Positions 43,957 to 52,355 of a stretch of DNA of 64,000 bases are shown in pieces. The notes under the pieces were generated by a model that did no database searches, was not told the origin of the DNA, and saw nothing but the letters and a program-made list of their open reading frames with translations. Source of the DNA: Planomicrobium stackebrandtii. Its GTDB lineage: Bacteria > Bacillota > Bacilli > Bacillales_A > Planococcaceae. The DNA lies in assembly GCF_030814955.1 (NCBI RefSeq), contig NZ_JAUSWB010000009.1, positions 62,001 to 126,000 on the forward strand, written 5' to 3'. The position numbers and the translations under genes are program-made. The stretch's first letter is position 1. Every line of letters starts with the position of its first letter.

Positions 43957-44895
43957 ATGAAAGCGATAGTCATCGACAATTATGGCGGCAAAGAACAATT
44001 GAAAGAAAGAGAAATGGAAAAACCGGCCATTAATGACAATCAAGTGCTGGTTGAAGTCCATGCCACTTCGATCAATCCTATTGACTGGAAATTGCGTGAA
44101 GGCTATTTAAAAGATATGCTGCCGTGGGAATTTCCCATCATTCTAGGCTGGGATGCTGCAGGAGTCGTTGCTGAAGTCGGCAAAAACGTCAAACATTACA
44201 GTGTTGGTGACCGGGTATTCGCCAGACCGGCTACCACTCGACAAGGAACTTATGCAGAGTTCGTTCCTGTCGAAATGGAACTGTTGGCCCATATGCCGGA
44301 GAGTATGACTTTTGAGCAAGGCGCAGCCATTCCATTGACTGGTCTGACTGCCTATCAATGCATTGTCGGCTTTGCAGAAGTGAAAAAAGGGGACAAGGTG
44401 CTGATCCATGCCGGAGCAGGCGGTGTTGGCAGCATGGCCATTCAGATTGCCAACAGCATCGGTGCATATGTCGCAACAACGGCGAGCGATAAAAACGATG
44501 AACTGGTCAAATCCCTCGGAGCAAACCGGGTGATCAATTACAGTGAAGAGGACTTTAGTGAGCTGCTCGAAAATTTCGATGCAGTACTGGATACGATGGG
44601 TGGGGAAGTGTTGGACAAAAGCTTCAAAGTCCTTAAAAAAGGCGGCAAACTGATTTCGATTGCCGGCCAGCCTTCTGCAGAAAAAGCTGAAGAACATGGG
44701 GTCAAAGCCAGTGATTTTTGGTTAGAGCCGAACGGCGAGCAATTGCAAAAATTGGCTCATTTATTCGTGTCAGGCGAGTTAAAGCCTGCGATTGGCCACG
44801 TGTTTGAGTTTACCGAGCAGGGACTGAAGGACGCCCACGAACTGAGTGAATCCCATCACGCCCGTGGCAAAATTGTCATCAAAATCAAATCTTAA
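43957..44895 (+). CDS. NADP-dependent quinone-reductase-like oxidoreductase (MDR family)
   Basis: 312-residue medium-chain dehydrogenase/reductase without the zinc ligands of alcohol dehydrogenases. The N-terminal GroES-like fold has 'SINPIDWKLREGYL' and 'GWDAAGVVAEVGKNV'. The nucleotide site is 'VLIHAGAGGVGSMAIQIA'. Relatives reduce quinones or enals with NADPH. The exact substrate cannot be told. AGGGGAG precedes ATG 43957. Confidence 0.86.
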   Translation: MKAIVIDNYGGKEQLKEREMEKPAINDNQVLVEVHATSINPIDWKLREGYLKDMLPWEFPIILGWDAAGVVAEVGKNVKHYSVGDRVFARPATTRQGTYAEFVPVEMELLAHMPESMTFEQGAAIPLTGLTAYQCIVGFAEVKKGDKVLIHAGAGGVGSMAIQIANSIGAYVATTASDKNDELVKSLGANRVINYSEEDFSELLENFDAVLDTMGGEVLDKSFKVLKKGGKLISIAGQPSAEKAEEHGVKASDFWLEPNGEQLQKLAHLFVSGELKPAIGHVFEFTEQGLKDAHELSESHHARGKIVIKIKS

Positions 44896-44937
44896 AAAAG
44901 CCTTTTTACAAATATGGAAAGGCTGAGCAATAAACAA

Positions 44938-44979
44938 AAGAGGTTTTGGAATGTACTCCTTCCAAAACCTCTTTATTTT
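44938..44979. terminator. Bidirectional terminator between the oxidoreductase and VOC genes
   Basis: AAGAGGTTTTGGAA pairs with TTCCAAAACCTCTT. T-rich tails occur on both strands between convergent genes. Confidence 0.9.
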
Positions 44980-45032
44980 GAGATAACTTTTAGGCATGGC
45001 CTGAGTGGACCTCCAAATTTTTTGTTTGAATC

Positions 45033-45407
45033 TTATTTTTCCATAACCGCAAAGTAATTGTCCTCATTGTCCGCAAAATTAAATACTTTGCCTGAAGGCA
45101 TGTCTATAATGTCTCCAACTGTAATGTTTTTGTTTGTAAACTCCTTATAAAGTTTATCAGCATTTTCAGTGATAAACATTAAGGAGGGGGTGCCTAACTT
45201 TACTCCGAGCGACATCTGTGCGACAGTTTCTTTGTTATGCAGAATGATGCTCGTTTCAGCCCCTTCTGCTGAAGCAATTTCTATCCATCTCATTCCGTGG
45301 CTATTCTCATCAGCTACGACAGTAAACCCCAATTTTTTTGACCAGAATTCTACCGCTTCGTCTTGATTGTTGACATATAACATAACCTGCCCAATTTTAC
45401 TGATCAT
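45033..45407 (-). CDS. VOC (glyoxalase/bleomycin-resistance) family protein
   Basis: 124 residues in two babbab modules. 'QVMLYVNNQDEAVEFWSKKLGF' at the start and 'FNFADNEDNYFAVME' at the end are typical of VOC proteins. Several family metal ligands are not obvious, so it may be a binding protein rather than an enzyme. Shine-Dalgarno AGGAG before ATG 45407. Substrate unknown. Confidence 0.82.
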   Translation of the reverse strand: MISKIGQVMLYVNNQDEAVEFWSKKLGFTVVADENSHGMRWIEIASAEGAETSIILHNKETVAQMSLGVKLGTPSLMFITENADKLYKEFTNKNITVGDIIDMPSGKVFNFADNEDNYFAVMEK

Positions 45408-45444
45408 GTTTTCAGCTCCTTTGCAGCTTACTATATCTTTAACT

Positions 45445-45480
45445 AAAAAAAGACCATCAAGCGAAAAAGCTCAGATGGTC
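45445..45480 (-). terminator. Terminator downstream of the second universal stress gene
   Basis: On the minus strand GACCATC pairs with GATGGTC, followed by T7. It lies about 85 bases past the stop at 45564. Confidence 0.8.
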
Positions 45481-45563
45481 GATATTGCGAAAACTCATTG
45501 CGCTCCAGCTTTTATTGCCGGACGTCTATTGCCGAAATACAGATTCTTATCTGTCCATGAAGG

Positions 45564-46070
45564 TTAAAAGTTTTCAGGCTTGCCTGATTTGTCTTCTGAA
45601 TAGTATTCCTTTGGTGCATCGTCCTGAGCTTCTTCTGTGCGTACGACCAAAACATCGCATTTAGCGGAACGGACAATATGTTCCGAAACACTGCCGATCA
45701 AGAAACGTTCTACGGCGTTCAATCCGGTAGCACCACAAATAATAAGGTCAGCTTCCACTTTTTGAGCTAAATCACGTGAAATCATCGTTTTTGGAGAACC
45801 GTAATCGACTACGATGTTTACTTTTTCAACACCGCCGGCTAAAGCTTCTTTTTTGTAGTCATCCAGTAAATCTTCTGCAAACTTTTGAGCGCGGTCAGCA
45901 ATCGAGCGGTCGTACGCTTCGATAGCAGCAAATGACCGGGTATCGATGACATTCACCAAATTTAATGTGGCGTTGTTCCGTTTGGCGATCCCCACCGATT
46001 TTTTAAATGCCCACTCGGCTTCTTTGGAACCATCGACTGCAACTAGAATTTGACTGTACTTTAATGTCAT
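45564..46070 (-). CDS. Universal stress protein (UspA family)
   Basis: 168 residues. 'ILVAVDGSKEAEWAFKKSV' at the start, and the ATP loop 'ICGATGLNAVERFLIGSVSEHIV'. It carries an extra acidic C-terminal tail of about 20 residues compared with the copy at 40465. Shine-Dalgarno AAAGGAGG lies upstream of ATG 46070. Divergent from ald, an arrangement seen in other Bacillales. Confidence 0.9.
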   Translation of the reverse strand: MTLKYSQILVAVDGSKEAEWAFKKSVGIAKRNNATLNLVNVIDTRSFAAIEAYDRSIADRAQKFAEDLLDDYKKEALAGGVEKVNIVVDYGSPKTMISRDLAQKVEADLIICGATGLNAVERFLIGSVSEHIVRSAKCDVLVVRTEEAQDDAPKEYYSEDKSGKPENF

Positions 46071-46230
46071 CCTAAATTCCTCCTTTTGTCTCTCACTATT
46101 AAGAGATTCGCTATAAGTTCCAGAGTTCCTGCTAAATTGAAGTTAATTTCATGAATTTTTTGTCTAATTAATGGCGACTATTTTCCCTTTTAAATGGGTT
46201 GATAACCGGTAATAAAGTAGCGAATAAGAG

Positions 46231-46249
46231 CAGAAATCCATTATTTCTG
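46231..46249. promoter_or_regulatory. Palindrome CAGAAAT-N5-ATTTCTG upstream of ald
   Basis: A perfect 7-base inverted repeat with a 5-base spacer, 70 bases before ald and close to TAAAAT/TATAGA candidate -10 elements. It looks like an operator; the binding protein is unknown. Confidence 0.55.
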
Positions 46250-46261
46250 TTAAAATATAGA

Positions 46262-46276
46262 TGATTTCAGAAAATT
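46262..46276 (+). promoter_or_regulatory. CodY-box-like site in the ald leader
   Basis: TGATTTCAGAAAATT matches 12 of 15 bases of the CodY consensus AATTTTCWGAAAATT. It lies about 43 bases before ald. Confidence 0.5.
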
Positions 46277-46318
46277 CTTTTATTCTAACAGATCATTAAT
46301 TGGAAATGGGGGTTCGAG

Positions 46319-47434
46319 ATGCGCATTGGGGTACCGACAGAAGTGAAAAATAACGAAAACCGGATTGCGATGACTCCGGCCGGTGTAGTCAACTTAACAC
46401 TGTACGGCCACGAGGTCTTTATTGAAAATGGGGCTGGGCTTGGTTCTGGATTTGCCGATGAAGACTACAGAACTGCGGGAGCAAAAATTGTTGCTACGGC
46501 AGAAGAGGCATGGGCGCAGGAGATGGTCATGAAAGTGAAAGAGCCGGAACCGGAAGAATACCAATATTTCCGCGAAGGGCAGATTTTATTCACTTACCTG
46601 CATTTGGCGCCGGAAAAAGAATTGACACAAGCGCTGCTGGATGCAAAGGTGACGGGCATTGCTTACGAAACGGTACAGCTGCCGAATAATTCCCTGCCTT
46701 TGCTGACGCCAATGAGCGAAGTGGCAGGACGGATGTCAACGCAGATCGGGGCGCAATTTCTGGAGAAGATACATGGAGGCGCCGGTATTCTGCTGGGCGG
46801 TATTCCAGGTGTGGGACGCGGCAATGTCTGTGTGATCGGTGCTGGCGTTGCCGGAACCAATGCTGCAAAAGTGGCTGTGGGCATGGGGGCCAGCGTCACA
46901 ATTTTGGATTTAAATCCGGATCGCCTGCGTCAATTGGATGATCAGTTCGGACAGGATGTCCAAACGCTGATGTCCAATCCGCTGAATATTGCCGAATCCG
47001 TCAGAAAAGCGGACCTGGTCATTGGAGCCGTATTGATTCCTGGCGCCAAGGCACCCAAGCTGGTGACGGAGGAAATGATCCAATCGATGAAACCAAGATC
47101 GGTTGTAGTTGATATTGCCATTGACCAAGGCGGAATTTTTGAGACCAGCGACCGCATTACAACACACGACGATCCGACCTATGTAAAACACGGAGTTGTC
47201 CATTATGCTGTGGCGAATATGCCTGGAGCTGTTCCAAGAACTTCGACTATCGGATTGACAAACGTAACGGTGCCATACGCAGTCCAAATTGCCAATAAAG
47301 GATTTATTCAGGCGGTCCGGGACAATGAGGCGCTGAAAAAAGGGGTCAACACGCTGGCAGGGCACGTTACCTATCAAGCGGTAGCTGCGGATCAAGGGTT
47401 GCAGTACAAATCAGTTGATGAGATTTTAGGCTAA
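46319..47434 (+). CDS. ald: Alanine dehydrogenase Ald
   Basis: NAD-dependent enzyme that interconverts L-alanine and pyruvate plus ammonia. 371 residues. '[19 protein letters not shown]' is at the N-terminus, catalytic Lys and His lie in '[12 protein letters not shown]' and 'FTYLHLA', and the NAD site is '[21 protein letters not shown]'. GGGGG precedes ATG 46319. The upstream region holds a palindrome and a CodY-like box. Confidence 0.96.
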   Translation: MRIGVPTEVKNNENRIAMTPAGVVNLTLYGHEVFIENGAGLGSGFADEDYRTAGAKIVATAEEAWAQEMVMKVKEPEPEEYQYFREGQILFTYLHLAPEKELTQALLDAKVTGIAYETVQLPNNSLPLLTPMSEVAGRMSTQIGAQFLEKIHGGAGILLGGIPGVGRGNVCVIGAGVAGTNAAKVAVGMGASVTILDLNPDRLRQLDDQFGQDVQTLMSNPLNIAESVRKADLVIGAVLIPGAKAPKLVTEEMIQSMKPRSVVVDIAIDQGGIFETSDRITTHDDPTYVKHGVVHYAVANMPGAVPRTSTIGLTNVTVPYAVQIANKGFIQAVRDNEALKKGVNTLAGHVTYQAVAADQGLQYKSVDEILG

Positions 47435-47470
47435 AAAGCGGCACCGGAAAGATTCCGGTGCCGCTTTTTT
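47433..47470. terminator. Bidirectional terminator between ald and pepQ
   Basis: AAAAAGCGGCACCGGA pairs with TCCGGTGCCGCTTTTT between convergent genes. Confidence 0.93.
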
Positions 47471-47473
47471 CGA

Positions 47474-48571
47474 TTAATTTGTGATAATTTGAAGTTCTTT
47501 CGGGAATTTCGTCAATACTTCGTAGCCATCTTCTGTAACTGCTACATCGTCTTCAATGCGGACACCGACTTTTCCAGGAACATAGATGCCGGGTTCCAGT
47601 GTAAAGACCATTCCTTTTTCCATTGTCATCGGATTTGCTCCGTGAATAGAAGGGAATTCGTGTACCGATATGCCAAGGCCATGGCCGAGGCGGTGTGTGA
47701 AATACTCCCCGTATCCGGCATCCGTAATGACTTTGCGTGAAATCTGATCCAGTTCAGCTGCTGTGACGCCAGGCTTGACTGCCTCGAGCGCTGCCGTTTC
47801 AGCCTTCAATACAATATCGTATACCGCTTTCTGCTCTTTGCCAGGTTCTCCAAGCGCTAAGGTGCGGGTGATATCCGAGCAGTATCCTTTATGCACAACG
47901 CCCAAGTCGAATAATACCAAATCGCCATTTTGCAGTTTCCGTTCTCCGGTCTTGCCATGCGGCGAGGCGGCTTTGTCTCCTGCCAATACAGTTGTGTCGA
48001 ATGACATATGGGTGACGCCGCGTTTTTTCAAAGCCAATTCGATTTCCGTCATCACTTCAATTTCGGTGATGCCTTCTTTGATTGTCTTAGCCGCTACTTC
48101 GATGGCGTAATCGGCTAATGCCGCCGCTTCACGCAAAATCTGAAGTTCTGCCTCGTCCTTAATGACACGCATAGCATTCAGCTGCTCGTCTAATTGAACA
48201 ATTGTAAGTGAGCCAAATAGTGAAAGGATGGCATCATATCGGTCAACTGTCATATGCGCTTTTTCAATCGCCATGGTTTTCAAATCGATTCCGCGAGACT
48301 GGGCGGTATTGTGTAAGATCTCCATGGAATTTTGCGTGTCTTCGTGGCCGACAATTTCGCCGGCCCATCCGGCATTTTTTGCATCCGGCATTTCCATTTT
48401 CGGACAGATCAAAAATGGTTCGGCTTCAGCGAATACCATGACACCCAGCAGGCGCTCGTGTGGGTTGCTTTGGAAGCCGCTGACGTAAAAGACGTTAAAG
48501 GGATCGGTAATAAACGCCGCATCGATCGATTGCTCTTTTAAATAGTTTTGTAATTGCTTGATTTTAGTCAT
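47474..48571 (-). CDS. pepQ: Xaa-Pro dipeptidase PepQ (M24 family)
   Basis: 365-residue cytoplasmic metallopeptidase. The N-terminal creatinase domain ('FITDPFNVFYVSGF') is followed by the pita-bread catalytic domain. Metal ligands lie in 'LFDLGVVHKGYCSDITRT', 'HRLGHGLGISVHEFP', 'FTLEPGIY' and 'RIEDDVAV'. The start is ATG 48571 with GAGGAGG upstream; a longer frame to 48604 lacks support. Confidence 0.92.
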   Translation of the reverse strand: MTKIKQLQNYLKEQSIDAAFITDPFNVFYVSGFQSNPHERLLGVMVFAEAEPFLICPKMEMPDAKNAGWAGEIVGHEDTQNSMEILHNTAQSRGIDLKTMAIEKAHMTVDRYDAILSLFGSLTIVQLDEQLNAMRVIKDEAELQILREAAALADYAIEVAAKTIKEGITEIEVMTEIELALKKRGVTHMSFDTTVLAGDKAASPHGKTGERKLQNGDLVLFDLGVVHKGYCSDITRTLALGEPGKEQKAVYDIVLKAETAALEAVKPGVTAAELDQISRKVITDAGYGEYFTHRLGHGLGISVHEFPSIHGANPMTMEKGMVFTLEPGIYVPGKVGVRIEDDVAVTEDGYEVLTKFPKELQIITN

Positions 48572-48741
48572 ATGTATTCCTCCTCTACATGTGTAGCATA
48601 TCAAAAATCAGGGTATAAAACAGCTATGTAAGTTGAACTATTAGCTTTCACTTGTGGAATATCCACAGCAGAATAGCTATCATTAAAAATAATGAGTTCA
48701 ACTTTTCCAGTAACCATCAACAAATTCATTGGAGGGATAGT

Positions 48742-49422
48742 ATGCATATTTCATATCACGGCCATTCAGTTGTAAAAATCAAAACAGGTGAGTTCACGAT
48801 TTTAATAGATCCATTTATTAATGGCAACGAATTGACCGATTTGAAGGCAGCCGATGAAAAGCCGGATGCCATTCTTTTGACGCATGCCCATAACGATCAT
48901 GTGGGGGATACTATTGAATTAGCCAAAAGCAATAATGCGCAAGTGGTAGCTCCAGTCGAACTCGCCAATTATCTTGGAAGCCAGGGAGTCAACGCAGTCG
49001 GCATGAACTTAGGCGGCGCCCATGAATTCGATTTTGGTTTGGTGAAATTTACAAAGGCATTTCATAGCTCTTCGTATACAACAGAAGAAGGGGAAGCGAT
49101 TTACGGCGGCATGCCAGCTGGAATCCTCTTTAAAGCAGAAGGCAAAACAGTTTACCATGCAGGTGATACCGAAGTCTTTGGAGATATGGAGATTATTGGC
49201 AAAAGGAATGATATTGATGTGGCATTTGTGCCAATCGGCGACTTTTTCACGATGGGGCCGGAAGATGCGGCTTACGCGGTTGAATTGCTAAAGCCGAAAG
49301 TGGTGGTGCCCATCCACTTCAATACATTCCCGCCAATCAAACAGGACCCTGAGCATTTCAAGTCCTTAGTCAAAAATGCAGAAGTTAACATCCTGCAGCC
49401 AGGCGGCAGCATTGAATTATAA
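48742..49422 (+). CDS. ytkL: UPF0173 metal-dependent hydrolase YtkL
   Basis: 226-residue metallo-beta-lactamase-fold protein. Metal ligands in '[17 protein letters not shown]', '[13 protein letters not shown]' and 'VPIHFNTFP'. Relatives are annotated as metal-dependent hydrolases of unknown substrate. The start is ATG 48742 with GGAGGG upstream; an in-frame ATG 30 codons earlier has no ribosome site. Confidence 0.9.
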   Translation: MHISYHGHSVVKIKTGEFTILIDPFINGNELTDLKAADEKPDAILLTHAHNDHVGDTIELAKSNNAQVVAPVELANYLGSQGVNAVGMNLGGAHEFDFGLVKFTKAFHSSSYTTEEGEAIYGGMPAGILFKAEGKTVYHAGDTEVFGDMEIIGKRNDIDVAFVPIGDFFTMGPEDAAYAVELLKPKVVVPIHFNTFPPIKQDPEHFKSLVKNAEVNILQPGGSIEL

Positions 49423-49602
49423 TTAAGCGGCAATACTCGGAGAGCTCAGGCTTTTCGGGTATTTTTATTTTCTTCACAACTGTTGTGTTCCGTGCTGCAA
49501 CCGCTCGTTCATAGGCCTGTCGAAGCAGAACGCCCGTCTCCACTTTTCTATTAATTATGCTACACTATTAGGTACATGAACGCAGAAAGAATGGGTGAAA
49601 TC

Positions 49603-50910
49603 ATGGCGACTAAACATGAACAGATATTGGATTATATTGAGACATTAGCCGTTGGCGAAAAGATTTCGGTGCGGCGTATTGCCAAGGAGCTTCAAGTGAG
49701 TGAAGGGACTGCTTACCGGGCAATCAAAGAAGCGGAAACAAAGCGATTGGTTTCGACCATTGAACGTGTCGGAACGATTCGGATTGAACGCAAAAAGAAA
49801 GAAAATATCGAGCGGCTGACTTATGCTGAAATCGTTAACATTGTTGACGGGCAGGTATTGGGCGGCAGAGCCGGATTGCATAAATCATTGAACAAATTCG
49901 TAATCGGTGCGATGCAGCTGGAAGATATGATGCGTTATACGGAAGCGGGCAATTTATTGATTGTCGGCAATCGCTATAAAGCCCATGAATACGCTTTGCG
50001 TGCGGGAGCAGCCGTGCTTGTGACTGGTGGATTTGAAGCGTCCGAAGGAGTAAAGAAACTCGCGGATGAGTTTGAATTGCCGGTTATTTCGACCAGCTAC
50101 GATACCTTCACGGTAGCGACAATGATCAACCGGGCGATCTATGACCAATTGATCAAAAAGGAAATTCTTTTAATAGAAGATATTTTGATTCCACTGGAAG
50201 TAACGGCGTACTTGACGCTGAAAGAGCCGATCAGACGCTATCATGAATTGAATGAACAAACGACTCATGGCGGTTTTCCTGTGGTCGATCATTCAAACAA
50301 ACTGGTTGGTATCATTACATCACGGGATGTTATTGGGCATCCGCCTTCCGAGTTAGTGGAAAAAGTGATGACCAAAGATCCCATCACTGTCTCGATGCAG
50401 ACGAGTGTCGCAGCTGCAGGCCACCGCATGATTTGGGAAGGCATCGATTTAATGCCGGTTGCAGATGACCACGGCAAGCTGAAAGGCGTCATCAGCAGGC
50501 AGGATGTATTAAAAGCGATACAAACTGCCCAACGTCAGCCTCAGCAGGGTGAGACAATCGATGACATCATCAAAAGCCAGCTTCAACAGCAGTCAAATGA
50601 CAAACTGATTTTGGAATTTCGCGTTACACCACAGATGACCAATGCTTATGGATCGATTTCCCACGGTGCGTATACGATGATTCTCACAGAAGCGGCAGGA
50701 GCGGCTTTAAAAACAAAAAACCGCAAAGATAGTGTGTTGGAAAATATATCAATATACTTTCTAAAACCGGTTCAGCTGGATGCGCTGGTGTTTGTCCGTC
50801 CCAATATTTTGGACATTAGCCGTAAATCCGCAAAAGTTGAAGTTGATGTATCTCTTGATCAGGAAATTGTCGGCAAGGCGATGTTGACCTTCCAATTGTT
50901 GGATCGCTGA
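49603..50910 (+). CDS. ytoI: YtoI: HTH, DRTGG, CBS pair and hotdog domain protein
   Basis: 435 residues. An N-terminal winged-helix (about 1-60, 'RIAKELQVSEGTAYRAIK') is followed by a DRTGG domain (about 60-180), two CBS motifs (about 190-310, 'GIITSRDVIGH' and 'GVISRQDVL'), and a thioesterase-like hotdog domain (about 325-435). It may be a nucleotide-sensing regulator; the ligand is unknown. Start ATG 49603 (MATKHEQIL) is chosen from similarity to B. subtilis YtoI and a GGGTGAA site. Confidence 0.88.
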   Translation: MATKHEQILDYIETLAVGEKISVRRIAKELQVSEGTAYRAIKEAETKRLVSTIERVGTIRIERKKKENIERLTYAEIVNIVDGQVLGGRAGLHKSLNKFVIGAMQLEDMMRYTEAGNLLIVGNRYKAHEYALRAGAAVLVTGGFEASEGVKKLADEFELPVISTSYDTFTVATMINRAIYDQLIKKEILLIEDILIPLEVTAYLTLKEPIRRYHELNEQTTHGGFPVVDHSNKLVGIITSRDVIGHPPSELVEKVMTKDPITVSMQTSVAAAGHRMIWEGIDLMPVADDHGKLKGVISRQDVLKAIQTAQRQPQQGETIDDIIKSQLQQQSNDKLILEFRVTPQMTNAYGSISHGAYTMILTEAAGAALKTKNRKDSVLENISIYFLKPVQLDALVFVRPNILDISRKSAKVEVDVSLDQEIVGKAMLTFQLLDR

Positions 50911-50929
50911 ATTTACCTCTTTTTCAGGC

Positions 50930-50976
50930 AGCAAAAAGGCAGCAGGTTCACTCGATTGGGAGTGGATCTGCTGCCT
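50930..50976 (-). terminator. Terminator of ytpI
   Basis: On the minus strand GGCAGCAGATCCACTC pairs with GAGTGAACCTGCTGCC and is followed by T5. It lies between convergent ytoI and ytpI. Confidence 0.8.
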
Positions 50977-51000
50977 GAACATTCTGTTGAGAGAAGCTGC

Positions 51001-51306
51001 TTAAGGATTTAAGTCAGCTTCTTCTTCAAGGAATGCCTGATAATGCCGTGATGCTTTGTAATTGTAATAAACCAGGGCAAGCCCAAGGACGATAAAAATG
51101 GCTGAAACGATATACGTGATTGCACTTTGAAATACGAACAGCTGGTTGATTCCGAACAAGGCCATAAAACTTCCCAGCGCCATCGAAGCTCGTGCAGCAT
51201 ACCATTTCTTTCTGATCGGCAAAACGGTGCGCGTACGGAATTGCTTGGTTTTGTTATAAAAATAAATGACAAATGATACAATGATTAAAACAACGAATAT
51301 TAACAT
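51001..51306 (-). CDS. ytpI: YtpI-like membrane protein
   Basis: 101 residues with three membrane helices (about 1-20, 42-62 and 66-86), and 'NYKASRHYQAFLEEE' at the end. It matches B. subtilis YtpI, which sits at the same place between ytoI and nrnA. Function unknown. The start is ATG 51306, behind a perfect AGGAGGTCC; an ATG 11 codons earlier is less likely. Confidence 0.88.
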   Translation of the reverse strand: MLIFVVLIIVSFVIYFYNKTKQFRTRTVLPIRKKWYAARASMALGSFMALFGINQLFVFQSAITYIVSAIFIVLGLALVYYNYKASRHYQAFLEEEADLNP

Positions 51307-51398
51307 AGGGACCTCCTGAATTCCAAAACTCATTATCATTGTACTGAGAATTGAGCAAAATTGCGAATGGATTTCCTTATAAATGGAGGAACTCGAGA

Positions 51399-52343
51399 AT
51401 GAACAGTCAAATCATCGACACAATTAAGCAATACAGCACCATCATTATTCACCGCCATGTGCGTCCGGATCCAGATGCTTACGGATCTCAGCTCGGCCTA
51501 AAATACTTATTGGAGCAAAATTATCCGGACAAGCGAATTTTGGCAGCCGGAACACATGATTACACAATGGACTTTCTGGATTTTCCTGATGCAGTGGAAG
51601 ATCAGGATTTCGAAGGTGCATTGGTCATCGTGACCGATACCGCCAACACAGAGCGTGTCGATGATCAGCGCTACAAAACAGGCGCGAAACTAATTAAAAT
51701 CGATCATCATCCGAATGACGATGCTTATGGCGATATTGTATCCGTTGATACAACGGCAAGCTCGGCTTCGGAATTGATTTATGAACTATTTGCATATGGA
51801 AGTGAACACGAAGGCTGGACTTTGTCCGCAAAGGCAGCTCGTTTACTGTATGCGGGAATTATTGGCGACACCGGACGCTTTCTTTTCCCAAGTACGACGC
51901 AAAAAACATTTGCGATTGCAGGCGAACTGATCAAATTCGAATTCGACCGCAATGAACTGCATAATGGCATGTACGAAATGGACCGAAAATTATTGCATCT
52001 GCAAGGTTATATGTACCAAAATTTCAAAATGGATGAAAATGGTGCTGCACATGTCAAAATCACCAAAGACATCCTAAAGGAATTTAGTGTGACGGCAACC
52101 GATACATCTTTGCTGGTGGGTTCGCTCGGCAATGTCAAAGGCATGAAAGCCTGGGTTATTTTAATTGAAGAAGATACGGAAATCCGGGTGCGCCTGCGTT
52201 CAAAAGGCCCGATCATCAATACTTTAGCGAAAGAATTCGGAGGCGGTGGCCATCCAATGGCTTCCGGTGCAACAGCCTATTCGTGGGAGGAAGCCGATCT
52301 GGTCATTCAGCGCCTTGCTGAAATCTGCGCTGCCGCAAAATAA
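51399..52343 (+). CDS. nrnA: NrnA oligoribonuclease / pAp phosphatase
   Basis: DHH-family phosphoesterase that degrades nanoRNAs and hydrolyses 3'-phosphoadenosine 5'-phosphate. 314 residues. 'HRHVRPDPDAYGSQ', 'VTDTANTERVDD' and the DHH motif 'KIDHHPNDDAYG' supply metal ligands. The DHHA1 domain has 'GGGGHPMASGA'. ATG 51399 follows GGAGGA. The stop is 12 bases before dnaE. Confidence 0.95.
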   Translation: MNSQIIDTIKQYSTIIIHRHVRPDPDAYGSQLGLKYLLEQNYPDKRILAAGTHDYTMDFLDFPDAVEDQDFEGALVIVTDTANTERVDDQRYKTGAKLIKIDHHPNDDAYGDIVSVDTTASSASELIYELFAYGSEHEGWTLSAKAARLLYAGIIGDTGRFLFPSTTQKTFAIAGELIKFEFDRNELHNGMYEMDRKLLHLQGYMYQNFKMDENGAAHVKITKDILKEFSVTATDTSLLVGSLGNVKGMKAWVILIEEDTEIRVRLRSKGPIINTLAKEFGGGGHPMASGATAYSWEEADLVIQRLAEICAAAK

Positions 52344-52355
52344 GGAGGAGGTCTG

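Noticed and set aside
45484-45532. ATTGC repeats after the universal stress gene
   Set aside because: Four ATTGC words occur but at irregular steps of 13, 17 and 14 bases, so they do not belong with the 21-bp arrays.
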